In this document: one piece after another, positions 8,136 through 17,268 of the stretch
How the letters are laid out: each line of letters starts with the position of its first letter
Numbering within the stretch: position 1 is the first letter of the stretch
DNA from: Chloroflexi bacterium GWB2_54_36
GTDB lineage: Bacteria; Chloroflexota; Anaerolineae; Anaerolineales; Anaerolineaceae
Assembly (NCBI GenBank): GCA_001796355.1
Contig: MGMG01000086.1
Coordinates: 540-57,625, forward strand
Length of the DNA stretch: 57,086 bases
Direction of reading: 5' to 3'
The notes under the pieces: generated by a model
What the model was told of the DNA's origin: nothing
What the model saw: the letters and a program-made list of their open reading frames with translations, nothing else
Database searches by the model: none
Position numbers and translations under genes: made by a program

Positions 8136-8660
8136 ATGGCCGAGAAAAAGAAAATCAAATCATTGTTTAACATAGCAGTGGATGCGCTGACCGATCGAGA
8201 CGAAAAAGCCGAAGCTGCCGCCAAAGAGGCGGCTGCTAAAAAAGAGGCTGCAGAAACGGAAGCCCGCCGCAAGGCTGCTGAAGCTGCACAGGCGAGGTTA
8301 AAAGCAAAAGCCGACGCGGATAAAAAAGCCGCTGAAGCCAAAGCCGCTGCCGAAAAATTGGCGCGCGAAAAACAACTGGCTGCAGAATCGAAGAAACGCG
8401 CCGACGCCATGATGGCCAAAGCTGCGGCCGATGCCAGAGCCGCCGCGGAAGCTGCCAAGCCCAAGGTGATCGCGGAATACGAGGTCAAAACCGGCGACAC
8501 GTTGAGCGCCCTGGCCCTCAAATATTACAAGCACGCCACGCCCCCTTACTACACGCTCATTTATGAAACCAACAAAGCTGTAATCGGCAGCAACCCGAAC
8601 CTCATCCGCCCTGGAATGAAGCTGCTGATCCCCGAATTGCCGGAAGAACTGAAGAAGTAG
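8136..8660 (+). CDS. Ala/Lys-rich coiled-coil protein with C-terminal LysM domain
   Basis: 174 residues. Residues 20-108 are almost only Ala, Lys, Glu and Arg and should form one long helix or coiled coil. Residues 113-167 are a LysM domain of the YgaU/Kbp type (YEVKTGDTLSALALKYY ... NPNLIRPGMKLLIP). No signal peptide or membrane segment is seen, so it is probably cytoplasmic, like Kbp, whose LysM-containing form senses potassium. A TATAAT at 8059-8064 may be the -10 box. AAGGAAGG lies 14 bases before the ATG, a long spacing. A strong terminator follows. Confidence 0.7.
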   Translation: MAEKKKIKSLFNIAVDALTDRDEKAEAAAKEAAAKKEAAETEARRKAAEAAQARLKAKADADKKAAEAKAAAEKLAREKQLAAESKKRADAMMAKAAADARAAAEAAKPKVIAEYEVKTGDTLSALALKYYKHATPPYYTLIYETNKAVIGSNPNLIRPGMKLLIPELPEELKK

Positions 8661-8682
8661 TCACATTTTCAGGCATCTGCCT

Positions 8683-8718
8683 AAAAAAGCAGCGCTCATC
8701 AATGAGCGCTGCTTTTTT
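8683..8718 (+). terminator. Rho-independent terminator of the LysM gene
   Basis: Stem AGCAGCGCTCAT and its complement around a CA loop, flanked by six A and six T residues, 22 bases after the stop codon. Confidence 0.9.
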
Positions 8719-8839
8719 GTAAAATTAAGGTATGAAGCTCAAAGGTTGGATATAATTCATTAAGAGATAACCCAACAGTCCTTGTTTTTCCAGAAATGAA
8801 TAATCAAATAAATTAATCCTGCAGGATGGGGGCGTTCCG

Positions 8840-10894
8840 TTGAAGCGTGTCGTTGAAATCATTCGAAACCCGAAGTGGTATTTCGTGGTTTTATTTCTGG
8901 TTGGCTGTATTAGTTATATTTTCACCACATCAGCGCTGGGATTTTATTGGGATGATTGGCAGGCGGTCTTTCTTTACAAGACGCATTCGGTCCAGGCGCT
9001 CATGGAGTATTTTAAATACGACAGACCGCTGTCGGCCTGGACCTATTTGCCTTCGTTCCCCTTCCTCCCCATGACCCCGCTGGTCTGGCAAATCTTTACA
9101 TTACTCATCCGCTGTTCAGCAGTTTGGCTGCTGACCCAGACCTTGATTTTATTGTGGGAAGATCACCAATGGTTGCTGCGCTGGTTTGGCGTGATTTTAT
9201 TGGTTTTACCCAGCTTTTCGCTGCAATCCATTTCTGTCACCTTCAATCAGCATTTCATTACGCTTCTGCTGTACAGCTTTTCGACTTTCTCGATGGTAAA
9301 GGCTATTCAATCGCGCTCCTGGCTGCGCTGGGTTTGGGGCCTTGGTTCCTTGGCAACCGCTTTTGGCCAGATGGTCACCATGGAATATTTTGTCGGTTTG
9401 GAGGCGCTCCGCCCAATATTGATCTGGTTGGCTTTTCAGCGGAAAGATGGCCGGCCCGCCTTGAAAACCCAGACTGCCAAAACAGTACTGACCATGATTC
9501 CATACTTTCTCATTCTGGTTGGATACCTGTATTGGCGATTGATGGTTTATCCACAGAATATTGCGGCTGCTTCGATTGCTGAACCAAATGCGCCTGTGCT
9601 ATTGTCTGGGTTGAAAGGCAATTTTGTCACGAACCTGATTGCCTTGGTCAACCTGGGGCGCCAGGACACGGTGTTTATGATCGGCCAAAGCTGGCTGAGG
9701 TCGCTTCAAACATCGTTTTCCCAAATTGAAGCACGCTTTATCTTCGCCTCCTGGGGTACCGGTTTGATTGCGGCCGCATTGTTTGGTTTATGGCTGAATG
9801 CTAAAGACGAATCCAAAGAAACCAAACCTGAAAAGGGATTTTATATTTCAGCTGCAATCCTTGGAAGCGCCGGGTTAATATTTGGTGGACTGCCAGTGTG
9901 GGTAACGAACCGATCGGCGCTGGTGGGTAAATGGAGTGAACGGTTTACTTTAGCCCCGATGATCGGTGCGGTTTTGCTGATCGTCATCCTGATAGATTGG
10001 TTCATCGACAACCGTCGAAAAAAGAGTATCCTTTTCACCGTCATTCTTGGTTTATCCATTGCATTTCAGATGCAAACCACCCACAGCTATGCAGTCGATT
10101 GGAAAGCTCAACGGGAGTATTACTGGCAAATCGCCTGGCGCGTTCCTAATGTAAAACCTGGGACCGCCTTTCTCTCTGGAAATGTTCCGAGCGGGTTGTC
10201 TTCGCATCATAGCGCTGGTTTTGCCCTTAATGCTTTATACGGTGGAGATGACCTCAGTACAACCGTACCAGTCTGGTATCTTCGGCCGGCTGATGTTGAA
10301 ACAGCATTCGAGGAACCGCTCATTGCTCAACCGATTCAAGTTGATCTCCGCAGCATCCGTTTTGAGGGAACATCGACCAGTATGATTGGATTATTTAACC
10401 AGCCGGCTGCTGGTTGTTTGATCGTTTTGGATGATGCCTACCTGGGCGACCCTCCCATTAACGCGACTAATTCGAACATCCTCAAGCTGTCCAATCTGGA
10501 TCAGATCGACCTTGAAGCCACCCCTGTTACACCGGATCCTATGATTTTTGGCAAAGAACCCGAGCATGACTGGTGTTATTTCTTCCAAAAAGCGGACCTC
10601 GCCAGGCAGAAGCAGAAATGGGTCGAAGTTACGGCACTAATGGACGAAGCGTTTGCTTCAGGTCTGGATGCCCGCTACAGCCTTGAATATCTGCCTCTGC
10701 TGGAAGCTCAATACCACCTGCAGGATTGGGACGGATACCTGGAAACCAGTCAGAAAATATTATCCCGTAATTCCGGCTTTGAAAATTTCCTCTGCACCCA
10801 ACGGGAAAGAATCGAGCGCGAAGCAGGCACTCCTCCGCCGTCGAAAATTGCTGCAGAAATGAAAGCCTTATTGGACTGCAGCCTAAACAAATAA
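8840..10894 (+). CDS. Large polytopic membrane protein, GT-C glycosyltransferase-like, with C-terminal helical repeat
   Basis: 684 residues from a TTG start preceded by AGGATGGGGG. About 11 hydrophobic segments lie between residues 12 and 410. The first extracytoplasmic loop has FYWDDW (36-40) and DRPLSAW (61-67); an acidic pair in this loop is typical of GT-C enzymes that use polyprenyl-phosphate sugars. The part after 440 is soluble, and its last 110 residues look like two TPR-like helix pairs. No close family is recognised by eye. The DNA is more AT-rich than its neighbours. It stands alone between a terminator and a convergent gene. Glycosyltransferase function is an inference. Confidence 0.5.
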   Translation: MKRVVEIIRNPKWYFVVLFLVGCISYIFTTSALGFYWDDWQAVFLYKTHSVQALMEYFKYDRPLSAWTYLPSFPFLPMTPLVWQIFTLLIRCSAVWLLTQTLILLWEDHQWLLRWFGVILLVLPSFSLQSISVTFNQHFITLLLYSFSTFSMVKAIQSRSWLRWVWGLGSLATAFGQMVTMEYFVGLEALRPILIWLAFQRKDGRPALKTQTAKTVLTMIPYFLILVGYLYWRLMVYPQNIAAASIAEPNAPVLLSGLKGNFVTNLIALVNLGRQDTVFMIGQSWLRSLQTSFSQIEARFIFASWGTGLIAAALFGLWLNAKDESKETKPEKGFYISAAILGSAGLIFGGLPVWVTNRSALVGKWSERFTLAPMIGAVLLIVILIDWFIDNRRKKSILFTVILGLSIAFQMQTTHSYAVDWKAQREYYWQIAWRVPNVKPGTAFLSGNVPSGLSSHHSAGFALNALYGGDDLSTTVPVWYLRPADVETAFEEPLIAQPIQVDLRSIRFEGTSTSMIGLFNQPAAGCLIVLDDAYLGDPPINATNSNILKLSNLDQIDLEATPVTPDPMIFGKEPEHDWCYFFQKADLARQKQKWVEVTALMDEAFASGLDARYSLEYLPLLEAQYHLQDWDGYLETSQKILSRNSGFENFLCTQRERIEREAGTPPPSKIAAEMKALLDCSLNK

Positions 10895-10945
10895 TTAAGA
10901 GCGTTTCTTCAGTTGTTCAGTCTCCTGAAGGATCGGTCCTGGCGG

Positions 10946-12274
10946 TTATTTTTCACCCGCCAGGCTTTCCATATAGGCTTTGATTCCCGGCAAACCGGTT
11001 AATTTTTCATAATAGAAGTTGTTGACCAGGTTGATAACCTCATCCCGCGCAGCTTCCGCCTGTGGGGAAAGCACCTGTCCGGCTTGCTCTTGTGACAAGA
11101 TACCCCGCAAGCGCAGCAGCATGCGCACGATCTCCGTCTCTTTTTCACCTTCCAGCACATCCACCACGGTCAGGATCAAGTGATCCGCCTGGCCGAGCAG
11201 CGTCTCGAGCGGAATATCGCTGCCCCCGCCAAAGGTGTCGTCAATGGTTCGAATGAGCGACCAGACCTGATAAAGCACGGTGGACGGCTCATCGAACAAC
11301 TCGCGCAAATACGCCGCCTCCTGATAGCGCCCGGTCAGTCTGAAGATGTTGTACATGCGCTTAGCCGCCTTGCCATAATTAGGGGAAGAGCCCACGTACT
11401 TGTGCACTTCTTTTTCAAGGCTGGCCACATAATCGTCCAGGGCATTGCTGTCAACGTGCTTGGCCAGCTTGGTGAAGATCGGGATCGAGTCGGATTCCAG
11501 GTAAACTTCCTGGAAATACGGGTCAAGATAGCCATCCAGGGGAACAATCCCGCCATCCGGCGCTTCCCAGGTCACATCCAGCATATTACTGGCGTTTACC
11601 AGTTGATTTTCGATCGGATCCGCCACTACCCAGTCCAATTTACACCAACCCGGTTCAAGGCTGACCTGCTCCCAGGTGACAGTTGCCGGGCTGCCGTCGG
11701 CAAGTTTACCGTCGATTTGACCTGCCTGAATATCCGCCGGCGTCCAGGCAATGGGGGAACCGGCCTTTTGCTGTCCACTGGCGGTCAGGAGAGCAAACGG
11801 GTAGGAGCCAAATTTCACTTCGATCAGCTTGTATGTGGGTCCTTTTACGCTGCTCAATGCCTTTTCCCGCATCACCCGCGCCAGAATCTGGCAAGCAGCT
11901 TCGCGGGTTGGCGCGATAATGTTGACGCGCTCGAAGAAATCAGCATCCCCGGGAAAGGTTTGGATGCGGGATTGGGCTGCCGAACCGGAAAGCGCCAGGG
12001 CAGTTTCGACCACACCTGGTTCATCGGCAAACTCAACCAAATGCCCAATCTTGCGGAAATAATCCAGCCGCTTGGGTGAAAAATCAAGCATCGAGATGCG
12101 ATGGCCAAAAATGCCCTCGCGGGTGTTGACCTCCACATCCGCTGCCCCCTTCGCGGCCGAGATGGCGATCAGCCATTGCGTAGCTTCGCCTTCGTCCATT
12201 TCCACGCCAAGGCGCCGAGCCGATTCAACGATACGATGTAACTCATTCGACGGGTTGTCAGGCGATGTTTCCAT
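10946..12274 (-). CDS. Uncharacterised protein with nucleotidyltransferase-fold signature
   Basis: 442 residues, not recognised as a named family. Residues 93-114 (LALSGSAAQSRIQTFPGDAD) fit the nucleotidyltransferase-fold pattern h-G-S-x(11)-D-h-D, with G97, S98, D110 and D112; D214 in CKLDWVVAD could be the third carboxylate. The rest is mostly helical and ends in a helical domain (about 280-435). Domain arrangement like this is found in tRNA-CCA/poly(A)-like and other NTases, but the acceptor is unknown. GGAGG lies 6 bases before the ATG. The exonuclease gene upstream of its 3' end on the same strand is a separate unit; this gene's own stop is within a weak hairpin (10938-10964). Confidence 0.5.
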   Translation of the reverse strand: METSPDNPSNELHRIVESARRLGVEMDEGEATQWLIAISAAKGAADVEVNTREGIFGHRISMLDFSPKRLDYFRKIGHLVEFADEPGVVETALALSGSAAQSRIQTFPGDADFFERVNIIAPTREAACQILARVMREKALSSVKGPTYKLIEVKFGSYPFALLTASGQQKAGSPIAWTPADIQAGQIDGKLADGSPATVTWEQVSLEPGWCKLDWVVADPIENQLVNASNMLDVTWEAPDGGIVPLDGYLDPYFQEVYLESDSIPIFTKLAKHVDSNALDDYVASLEKEVHKYVGSSPNYGKAAKRMYNIFRLTGRYQEAAYLRELFDEPSTVLYQVWSLIRTIDDTFGGGSDIPLETLLGQADHLILTVVDVLEGEKETEIVRMLLRLRGILSQEQAGQVLSPQAEAARDEVINLVNNFYYEKLTGLPGIKAYMESLAGEK

Positions 12275-12320
12275 GGTTACCTCCAGGTTTTGAACGCGAA
12301 AAAAGCGCAGAACCCCCCAA

Positions 12321-12941
12321 TCATTCGGGGATGTTCATCTTTTCAATCTCAGCCAAAATACCTTCGAAAATCACTGCCTGGTCGATGGCATCCTCCAAGG
12401 CGTTATGCGTCAACATACGAGCATTATTATAGAGGCGATGCAAATACTCACCGGAGGTTTCCCGCCAGGGTTTTCCGGATAATCCCATGTAAACCGCTTT
12501 AATGTCCACAGCGCTGTGCCCAAAGGGATTTGCGCCCAGGTAGCGGATAAAGCTGTCGTTGATGAAGCTCCAGTCAAACGGGGCGTTAAACGCGACGAAC
12601 AACGGCTGGCTGCCCACCGGGACCACCGCGGACAACCAACGGTCAAAGTTCAGCAACGCGTCCTTGGGCAGCAGGCCGGTTTGTTTGAGCGACTGCAGGT
12701 CAAGGCCGTGGATTGCCATGGCTTGCGGGTCCGTCAGTTCATGATCCGGCTGCAACTCGACATAAAAGGTCTGCCGGGGTTCGCCAATGGTGCAGGCCCC
12801 GATCGAAAGCAATGCGTTGTGGCTGGGAATAGGGCCGGCCGTTTCCACATCGACACTGATATAGCAATGGAGATCGTCTAATAAGGAGGTCATGCCAGCA
12901 TTGTATCGTAAATCCCTCATTGTTGGGTTGAATGCCGACAT
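12321..12941 (-). CDS. DEDDh 3'-5' exonuclease (DnaQ/RNase T superfamily)
   Basis: 206 residues from ATG 12941, or 190 from the ATG at 12893. Exo I is VDVETAGP (D31, E33), Exo II is FVAFNAPFDWSFI, and Exo III is THNALEDAIDQA (H-x4-D), so all catalytic residues are kept. It removes nucleotides from DNA or RNA 3' ends; members without other domains act in RNA processing or proofreading-like roles. TATAAT on the minus strand ends 5 bases before ATG 12941, suggesting a leaderless start there. No ribosome binding site supports either ATG well. Confidence 0.85.
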   Translation of the reverse strand: MSAFNPTMRDLRYNAGMTSLLDDLHCYISVDVETAGPIPSHNALLSIGACTIGEPRQTFYVELQPDHELTDPQAMAIHGLDLQSLKQTGLLPKDALLNFDRWLSAVVPVGSQPLFVAFNAPFDWSFINDSFIRYLGANPFGHSAVDIKAVYMGLSGKPWRETSGEYLHRLYNNARMLTHNALEDAIDQAVIFEGILAEIEKMNIPE

Positions 12942-12946
12942 ACCGC

Positions 12947-12952
12947 ATTATA
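12947..12952 (-). promoter_or_regulatory. -10 element (TATAAT), probable leaderless start of the exonuclease
   Basis: Perfect TATAAT on the minus strand ending 5 bases before ATG 12941. A matching -35 box is not clear. Confidence 0.45.
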
Positions 12953-12980
12953 GACAATCAACAAATATCTATGACTATTT

Positions 12981-13010
12981 TTGTAAATCATTTCTGTTGG
13001 CAAGTATAAT
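12981..13010 (+). promoter_or_regulatory. Sigma-70-type promoter for the 13045 gene
   Basis: TTGTAA (12981-12986), 18-base spacer, TATAAT (13005-13010). The transcript would start near 13017. It shows that the open frame upstream of ATG 13045 is not translated. Confidence 0.7.
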
Positions 13011-13044
13011 AAAGCCACATTCCCGGATAATCAGGAGGAGAACC

Positions 13045-13512
13045 ATGGAAAATAACACCTTCAAGAAATGGCTACTGACCCTGCTGCCGGAGATTTTCGG
13101 GGCAACCGAAGCCGAATACGGCTACATTTTGGATAATGGACGGGCTGGCATCTTTGGGACAATCGATACCCTGGATGCAGCAGCGGCATCCGCCGCGCCT
13201 AAGCCCGGAGCAGAGACCATTGCCTCTCACAGTGGGCACACCCTTTACCTGATGGAACTTTTTGCCGCCTATTCTAACGGGGAAAACCCGAAGGCGGATT
13301 GGCCCGGCAGTTGGAAGAACCGCAGCATCGATCAGGCTGCCTGGAACGAGATGCGCGCGAAAATTCGAGCAACTTACGAGGATATACTCGACTTTATCAA
13401 CAAACGCGAAGACTGGAACGAGGATGTGATGGCTGCCAGTATGATCCTCCTGGGACACTGCGCCTATCACCTGGGTGAGATCAAGCAGCTTTATTCATCC
13501 ACTGCCCAATAG
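13045..13512 (+). CDS. DinB-like protein
   Basis: 155 residues from ATG 13045 (AGGAGGAG upstream, promoter at 12981). It has the helical pattern of a DinB superfamily bundle: SHSGHTLYLMELF in the middle and LLGHCAYHLGEIKQLY at the end, each supplying histidines at metal-ligand positions, and W-rich KADWPGSWKNRSIDQAAWNE between. The C-terminal H-x3-H arrangement is the usual one. Substrate unknown. The next gene starts 30 bases downstream and may be co-transcribed. Confidence 0.65.
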   Translation: MENNTFKKWLLTLLPEIFGATEAEYGYILDNGRAGIFGTIDTLDAAAASAAPKPGAETIASHSGHTLYLMELFAAYSNGENPKADWPGSWKNRSIDQAAWNEMRAKIRATYEDILDFINKREDWNEDVMAASMILLGHCAYHLGEIKQLYSSTAQ

Positions 13513-13542
13513 CAAAAATCTCGCAGATTCCTCGATTCTTCC

Positions 13543-14079
13543 ATGCAGCGCTATTTTGCCTTCCTGCGCGCGGTCAATGTCGGCGGCCATACGGTCAAAA
13601 TGGAGGTATTGCGCCTTCAGTTTGAAGCCCTCGGTTTCAGCAAGGTTGAAACCTTCATTGCCAGCGGCAATGTCATTTTTGAATCCAATTTGACGGATAC
13701 CCTGGCGCTGGAATCTAAAATCGAGGCCGGGCTGAATTCCGGGTTAGGGTTCAGCATATCCGTCTTTCTTCGTACTTTTAATGAGCTGACGGCAATCGCC
13801 GCTTGCCAACCCTTTTCCGTTCAGGATTTCGCCCATGCAACGGCTTTCAATGTTGCCTTCCTGGTGCAAGCACCCGAAAACGCCTGGGTCGAGCGGTTGA
13901 ACCTGCTGCAAAATGAAATCGATCAATTCAAGGTGATTGGCCGTGAGGTGTACTGGCTATGCCAGGTGCGCCAGAGCGAATCCAAATTTTCGAATGGGGT
14001 GCTGGAAAAGACGCTACACCAGCCGACTACCATACGGCAAATGACGACCATCCAAAGGATGGTCGAAAAATACAAATAA
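13543..14079 (+). CDS. DUF1697 family protein
   Basis: 178 residues. YFAFLRAVNVGGHTVKME at the N-terminus and VETFIASGNVIFES are hallmark motifs of DUF1697, a common but uncharacterised bacterial family with a ferredoxin-like fold. The remaining part (VFLRTFNELTAIAACQPF, then VYWLCQVRQSESKFSN) also fits; many members have LPxGxxxSK at this last site, and here RQSESKFSN takes its place. No ribosome binding site is seen. Length is normal. Confidence 0.85.
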   Translation: MQRYFAFLRAVNVGGHTVKMEVLRLQFEALGFSKVETFIASGNVIFESNLTDTLALESKIEAGLNSGLGFSISVFLRTFNELTAIAACQPFSVQDFAHATAFNVAFLVQAPENAWVERLNLLQNEIDQFKVIGREVYWLCQVRQSESKFSNGVLEKTLHQPTTIRQMTTIQRMVEKYK

Positions 14080-14086
14080 AGATCGA

Positions 14087-15130
14087 TCAATCGAACTTTG
14101 TGATCACAGTGACGCCGGTGGTATTGAAGGAATCCATGTTCACCAGCAAATCGAGCGATTCCTGCAGGCTGACCTTTTTCTGCACCAGCAGTTCAGGGTG
14201 CAGCTTGCCGGCTTCGATCATATCGATCAGCGCCGGGTAGCGGTAAGCCTGAATTCCGTGGCTGCCCAGGATCTCCAATTCATTGGCGATTACTTTGTCC
14301 ATGGGCACCGGCGGGTGATTTTGATCGCCAAGCATCAGCCCGACTTGAATGTGCTTGCCGCGTTTGCGTAAATTGGCAATCGAATTAAAACAGGTGCTCA
14401 AGCTGCCCAGCGCGTCCAGTGAAACGTGCGCACCCCCACCGGTAATATCCTTTACAGCCGCGACGACATCCGCGTGCACCTGCGCGTTGACCACCGCGGC
14501 GGCGCCCAGTTGCCGCGCCAACGCCAACTTTTCTTCGGAAATATCGATGGCTACCACCCGCGCGCCAATCGCGTTGGCAATCATAATGGCGGACAGACCG
14601 ACGCCGCCGCAGCCGTGCACCGCCACCCACTGCCCGGCTGAAGTCTTGCCCTGGTCAACCACCGCGCGGAATGAGGTCACAAACCGGCAGCCCAGGCTGG
14701 CAGCGGTCGAAAATTCAATCGAATCGGGGATGCACACCAGGTTCACGTCAGCGTAATGAATCGCAACATATTCAGCAAACGATCCCCAATGGGTAAACCC
14801 CGGTTGGAACTGGTGATCGCAGACCTGATGGTTACCGGAAACGCATTGCGGGCATGAGCCGCAGCCGCACACAAAGGGCAGCGTCACCCGGTCGCCCGCA
14901 ACCCATTGGCGCACATTGCGGCCAACTGCAACAATCACACCCGCCAGTTCGTGCCCGGGCACATGCGGTAGCCGGATATCCGAGTCGTGTCCCATCCAGC
15001 CGTGCCAGTCGCTGCGGCATAACCCGGTTGCCATCACCTTGAGGACGACGCCGTTGGGGTCAGGGGTTGGGTCCGGCACCTGTTGTATGGATAAGGGTTG
15101 CTGGAATTGTTCGTAGATCGCAGCGCGCAT
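14087..15130 (-). CDS. Zinc-dependent alcohol dehydrogenase (medium-chain MDR)
   Basis: 347 residues, full length. Catalytic zinc ligands: C38 in [11 protein letters not shown] and H61-E62 in [12 protein letters not shown]. The four structural-zinc cysteines lie in CGCGSCPQC and the C of NHQVC. The NAD(P) site is [11 protein letters not shown], followed by [10 protein letters not shown], whose Asp suggests NAD preference. It oxidises an alcohol or reduces an aldehyde; the substrate is not evident. It runs convergent with DUF1697 (7 bases between stops) and divergent from the ArsR gene, so the two divergent units share the 180-base region 15131-15312. Confidence 0.9.
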   Translation of the reverse strand: MRAAIYEQFQQPLSIQQVPDPTPDPNGVVLKVMATGLCRSDWHGWMGHDSDIRLPHVPGHELAGVIVAVGRNVRQWVAGDRVTLPFVCGCGSCPQCVSGNHQVCDHQFQPGFTHWGSFAEYVAIHYADVNLVCIPDSIEFSTAASLGCRFVTSFRAVVDQGKTSAGQWVAVHGCGGVGLSAIMIANAIGARVVAIDISEEKLALARQLGAAAVVNAQVHADVVAAVKDITGGGAHVSLDALGSLSTCFNSIANLRKRGKHIQVGLMLGDQNHPPVPMDKVIANELEILGSHGIQAYRYPALIDMIEAGKLHPELLVQKKVSLQESLDLLVNMDSFNTTGVTVITKFD

Positions 15131-15223
15131 GAGTAAACCTCGAAATCTTTAAGATGAACGCTTCCCGGCCGCTTTGCTGGCCGCTGACGGCTGTTGATTA
15201 ACCTGTGGGAAGGTTTATTGTAA

Positions 15224-15291
15224 TCGAAAACTACAAACTTATTCTTGACAAAGATTATTCAATGTCATAAAATCATTTCTATAGTTATCGA
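15224..15291 (+). promoter_or_regulatory. Promoter of the ArsR-MFS operon flanked by inverted operator half-sites
   Basis: TTGACA (15245-15250), 17-base spacer, TAAAAT (15268-15273). TCGAAAACTA (15224-15233) and TAGTTATCGA (15282-15291) are inverted copies of each other with one mismatch and flank the promoter on both sides, as expected of operator sites for the regulator encoded next. Confidence 0.65.
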
Positions 15292-15312
15292 AATATTATC
15301 ACAAAGGTTGAA

Positions 15313-15891
15313 ATGACAACACAGGAACAGGAATTTGAATTACTGGGTTTCTTCAAAGCCCTGGCAGATGAAAACCGCTTGAAAATCATCGGGCTGCTCG
15401 CCCAACAGCCGCGCAGCGTCGAAGAATTATCCGCCGTCATCGGGTTGGGGATGTCAACCACCTCACATCACCTGGCGCGGTTGGCCAAAGCCGGTCTGGT
15501 GTCAGCGCGGACGGATAGGCATTACTATATCTACTCCCTGCACACGGATACCTTGAAGGATATGTCGCAGCGCCTGCTGCAGGATGAACAAATCCGCCAG
15601 CTATCGGAACCGGCCAGCAGCGATGCCTACGACCAGAAAGTATTATCCAGCTTCCTGGACGGAGAGGGGCGCGTCAAGACGTTCCCGGCTCAGGACAAAA
15701 AACTCCAGGTCATCTTACGCTATGTGGTTAAAGCCTTTGAGCCCGGTCAGCGGTATCCCGAAAAGCAGGTCAATGAAATCCTGCTGCGCTTCAACGAAGA
15801 TACGGCATTCCTGCGCCGCAGCCTGATCGAATACCGGTTAATGGGGCGTGAGGGCGGCGGCGGCGCCTACTGGCGAATAGACCCGGATTAA
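15313..15891 (+). CDS. ArsR-type winged-helix regulator with DUF2087 domain
   Basis: 192 residues. Residues 8-90 are an ArsR winged helix (FFKALADENRLKIIGLLAQQPRSVEEL, with the recognition helix in MSTTSHHLARLAKAGLV). Residues 118-190 are DUF2087 (VKTFPAQDKKLQVILRYVV ... RYPEKQVNEILLRFNEDTAFLRRSLIEY). No Cys metal site is present in the winged helix, so a metal sensor is unlikely; DUF2087 may bind a ligand or nucleic acid. The MFS gene starts 39 bases downstream. The regulator probably represses its own operon through the sites at 15224-15291. The ribosome binding site AAGG is weak. Confidence 0.85.
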   Translation: MTTQEQEFELLGFFKALADENRLKIIGLLAQQPRSVEELSAVIGLGMSTTSHHLARLAKAGLVSARTDRHYYIYSLHTDTLKDMSQRLLQDEQIRQLSEPASSDAYDQKVLSSFLDGEGRVKTFPAQDKKLQVILRYVVKAFEPGQRYPEKQVNEILLRFNEDTAFLRRSLIEYRLMGREGGGGAYWRIDPD

Positions 15892-15930
15892 TTATGCTAT
15901 GATGGAGCCATTCTGCCAAAGGGATTGCTC

Positions 15931-17181
15931 ATGTTTGCTAAATTATCGAAGATTTATAACGAGTTCCCGCGTAAGTTCTGGGTTGTCGTAGGCGTTTCCT
16001 TTATCGACCGGGTCGGCGGGACGCTGCTATTTCCATTCTTCGCCCTGTACATCACCCAAAAATTCAGCGTAGGCATGACCGAAGCCGGTCTGGTCCTCGG
16101 GCTGTTCTCGATATTCGGCCTGTTCGGCAGCATGATTGGCGGGGCATTGACCGACCGGTTTGGCCGGCGCACCATCATCATCATCGGACTCGTTTTCAGC
16201 GCAGTCAGCACTTTAACGCTTGGTATGGTCAATCAATTCGCCACGCTCATTCCGCTGGCAGTTTTGATTGGCCTGCTGTCCCATTTCGCCGGTCCGGCGC
16301 ATGACGCCATGGTCGCCGATCTGCTGTCGGAGAAGCAGCGCCAGGAGGGCTTTGGCATCCTGCGCGTGGTTGGCAACATGGCCTGGATCATTGGTCCGAC
16401 CATTGGCGGATTCGTCGCCAAGAAATCTTTCCTGGCGTTGTTTATCATCGACGCCGCAGTCAGCTGCGTGGTGGCATTGTTATTCTTCCTGTTTATGCCT
16501 GAAACCAAGCCCATGCATGCGGAAATCCAGCAAAAAGCCGAAAGCATACTGGCCACCTTCCGCGGCTACGGGCAGGTGCTGCGCGATTCAGCCTACATGG
16601 CCTTTTTGGTTGCCGGTATTCTGATGGGGCTGGTTTACCAGCAAATGTACAACTCGCTTTCGGTTTACCTGCGTGACAACCACGGCATCGAGCCGCAGGG
16701 CTACGGCTTTCTGTTGACCGTCAGCGCGATTACGGTGATCTTGTTCCAGTTCACCACAACCCGGCTGATCAAGCACCGGCCGCCATTTTTGATGATGGCC
16801 CTGGGAACAGCCTTTTATGTCATTGGCTTCAGCATGTTTGGCTGGGTTTCAGCCTATTACCTGTTCGCCCTGGCCATCGTAGTTATCACCATCGGCGAGA
16901 TGATTGTCGTGCCGACCTCTCAGGCGCTGGCCGCCAATTTTGCCCCGGAAGAAATGCGCGGGCGTTACATGGCGGTATTCAGCCTGCTGTGGATGCTCCC
17001 GGCGACCTTTGGACCGGGCGCTGCCGGTTACATTCTTGACAATTACAACCCTAACCTGTTGTGGTACATCGGCGGGGTGTTATGCACGATTTCGGCACTG
17101 GGCTACGTTTTGCTGCATTCGCGGCTCAAGTCGCAGCCGCGCTTTGCGCCTGCCCCAGCCGTGGCAGAAGTGGCTGATTAA
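15931..17181 (+). CDS. MFS transporter, drug-efflux type
   Basis: 416 residues from ATG 15931 (AAAGGGA 7 bases upstream); a TTG two codons earlier is less likely. Twelve membrane segments. Motif A is GGALTDRFGRRTII between segments 2 and 3, and a second such loop follows segment 8 (TTRLIKHRP). GPAHDAMVADLL in segment 5 region resembles proton-coupled drug antiporters of the MdtG/YfmO kind. With the ArsR-DUF2087 gene it makes a regulator-exporter pair; the exported compound is unknown. Confidence 0.85.
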   Translation: MFAKLSKIYNEFPRKFWVVVGVSFIDRVGGTLLFPFFALYITQKFSVGMTEAGLVLGLFSIFGLFGSMIGGALTDRFGRRTIIIIGLVFSAVSTLTLGMVNQFATLIPLAVLIGLLSHFAGPAHDAMVADLLSEKQRQEGFGILRVVGNMAWIIGPTIGGFVAKKSFLALFIIDAAVSCVVALLFFLFMPETKPMHAEIQQKAESILATFRGYGQVLRDSAYMAFLVAGILMGLVYQQMYNSLSVYLRDNHGIEPQGYGFLLTVSAITVILFQFTTTRLIKHRPPFLMMALGTAFYVIGFSMFGWVSAYYLFALAIVVITIGEMIVVPTSQALAANFAPEEMRGRYMAVFSLLWMLPATFGPGAAGYILDNYNPNLLWYIGGVLCTISALGYVLLHSRLKSQPRFAPAPAVAEVAD

Positions 17182-17268
17182 AGGTCGAAAGCAACGGTCT
17201 ATAAAGGTCAGCGGGTGGGCCTGCCGGGAATTATTTCGCGCCACATACACCCTTTGATTGCCCAAAAC

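Noticed and set aside
11180..12079. Open frame of 299 codons on the plus strand
   Set aside because: It lies opposite the NTase-like gene, has no ribosome binding site and reads as an Arg/Gly/Gln-rich sequence typical of antisense frames in GC-rich genes.
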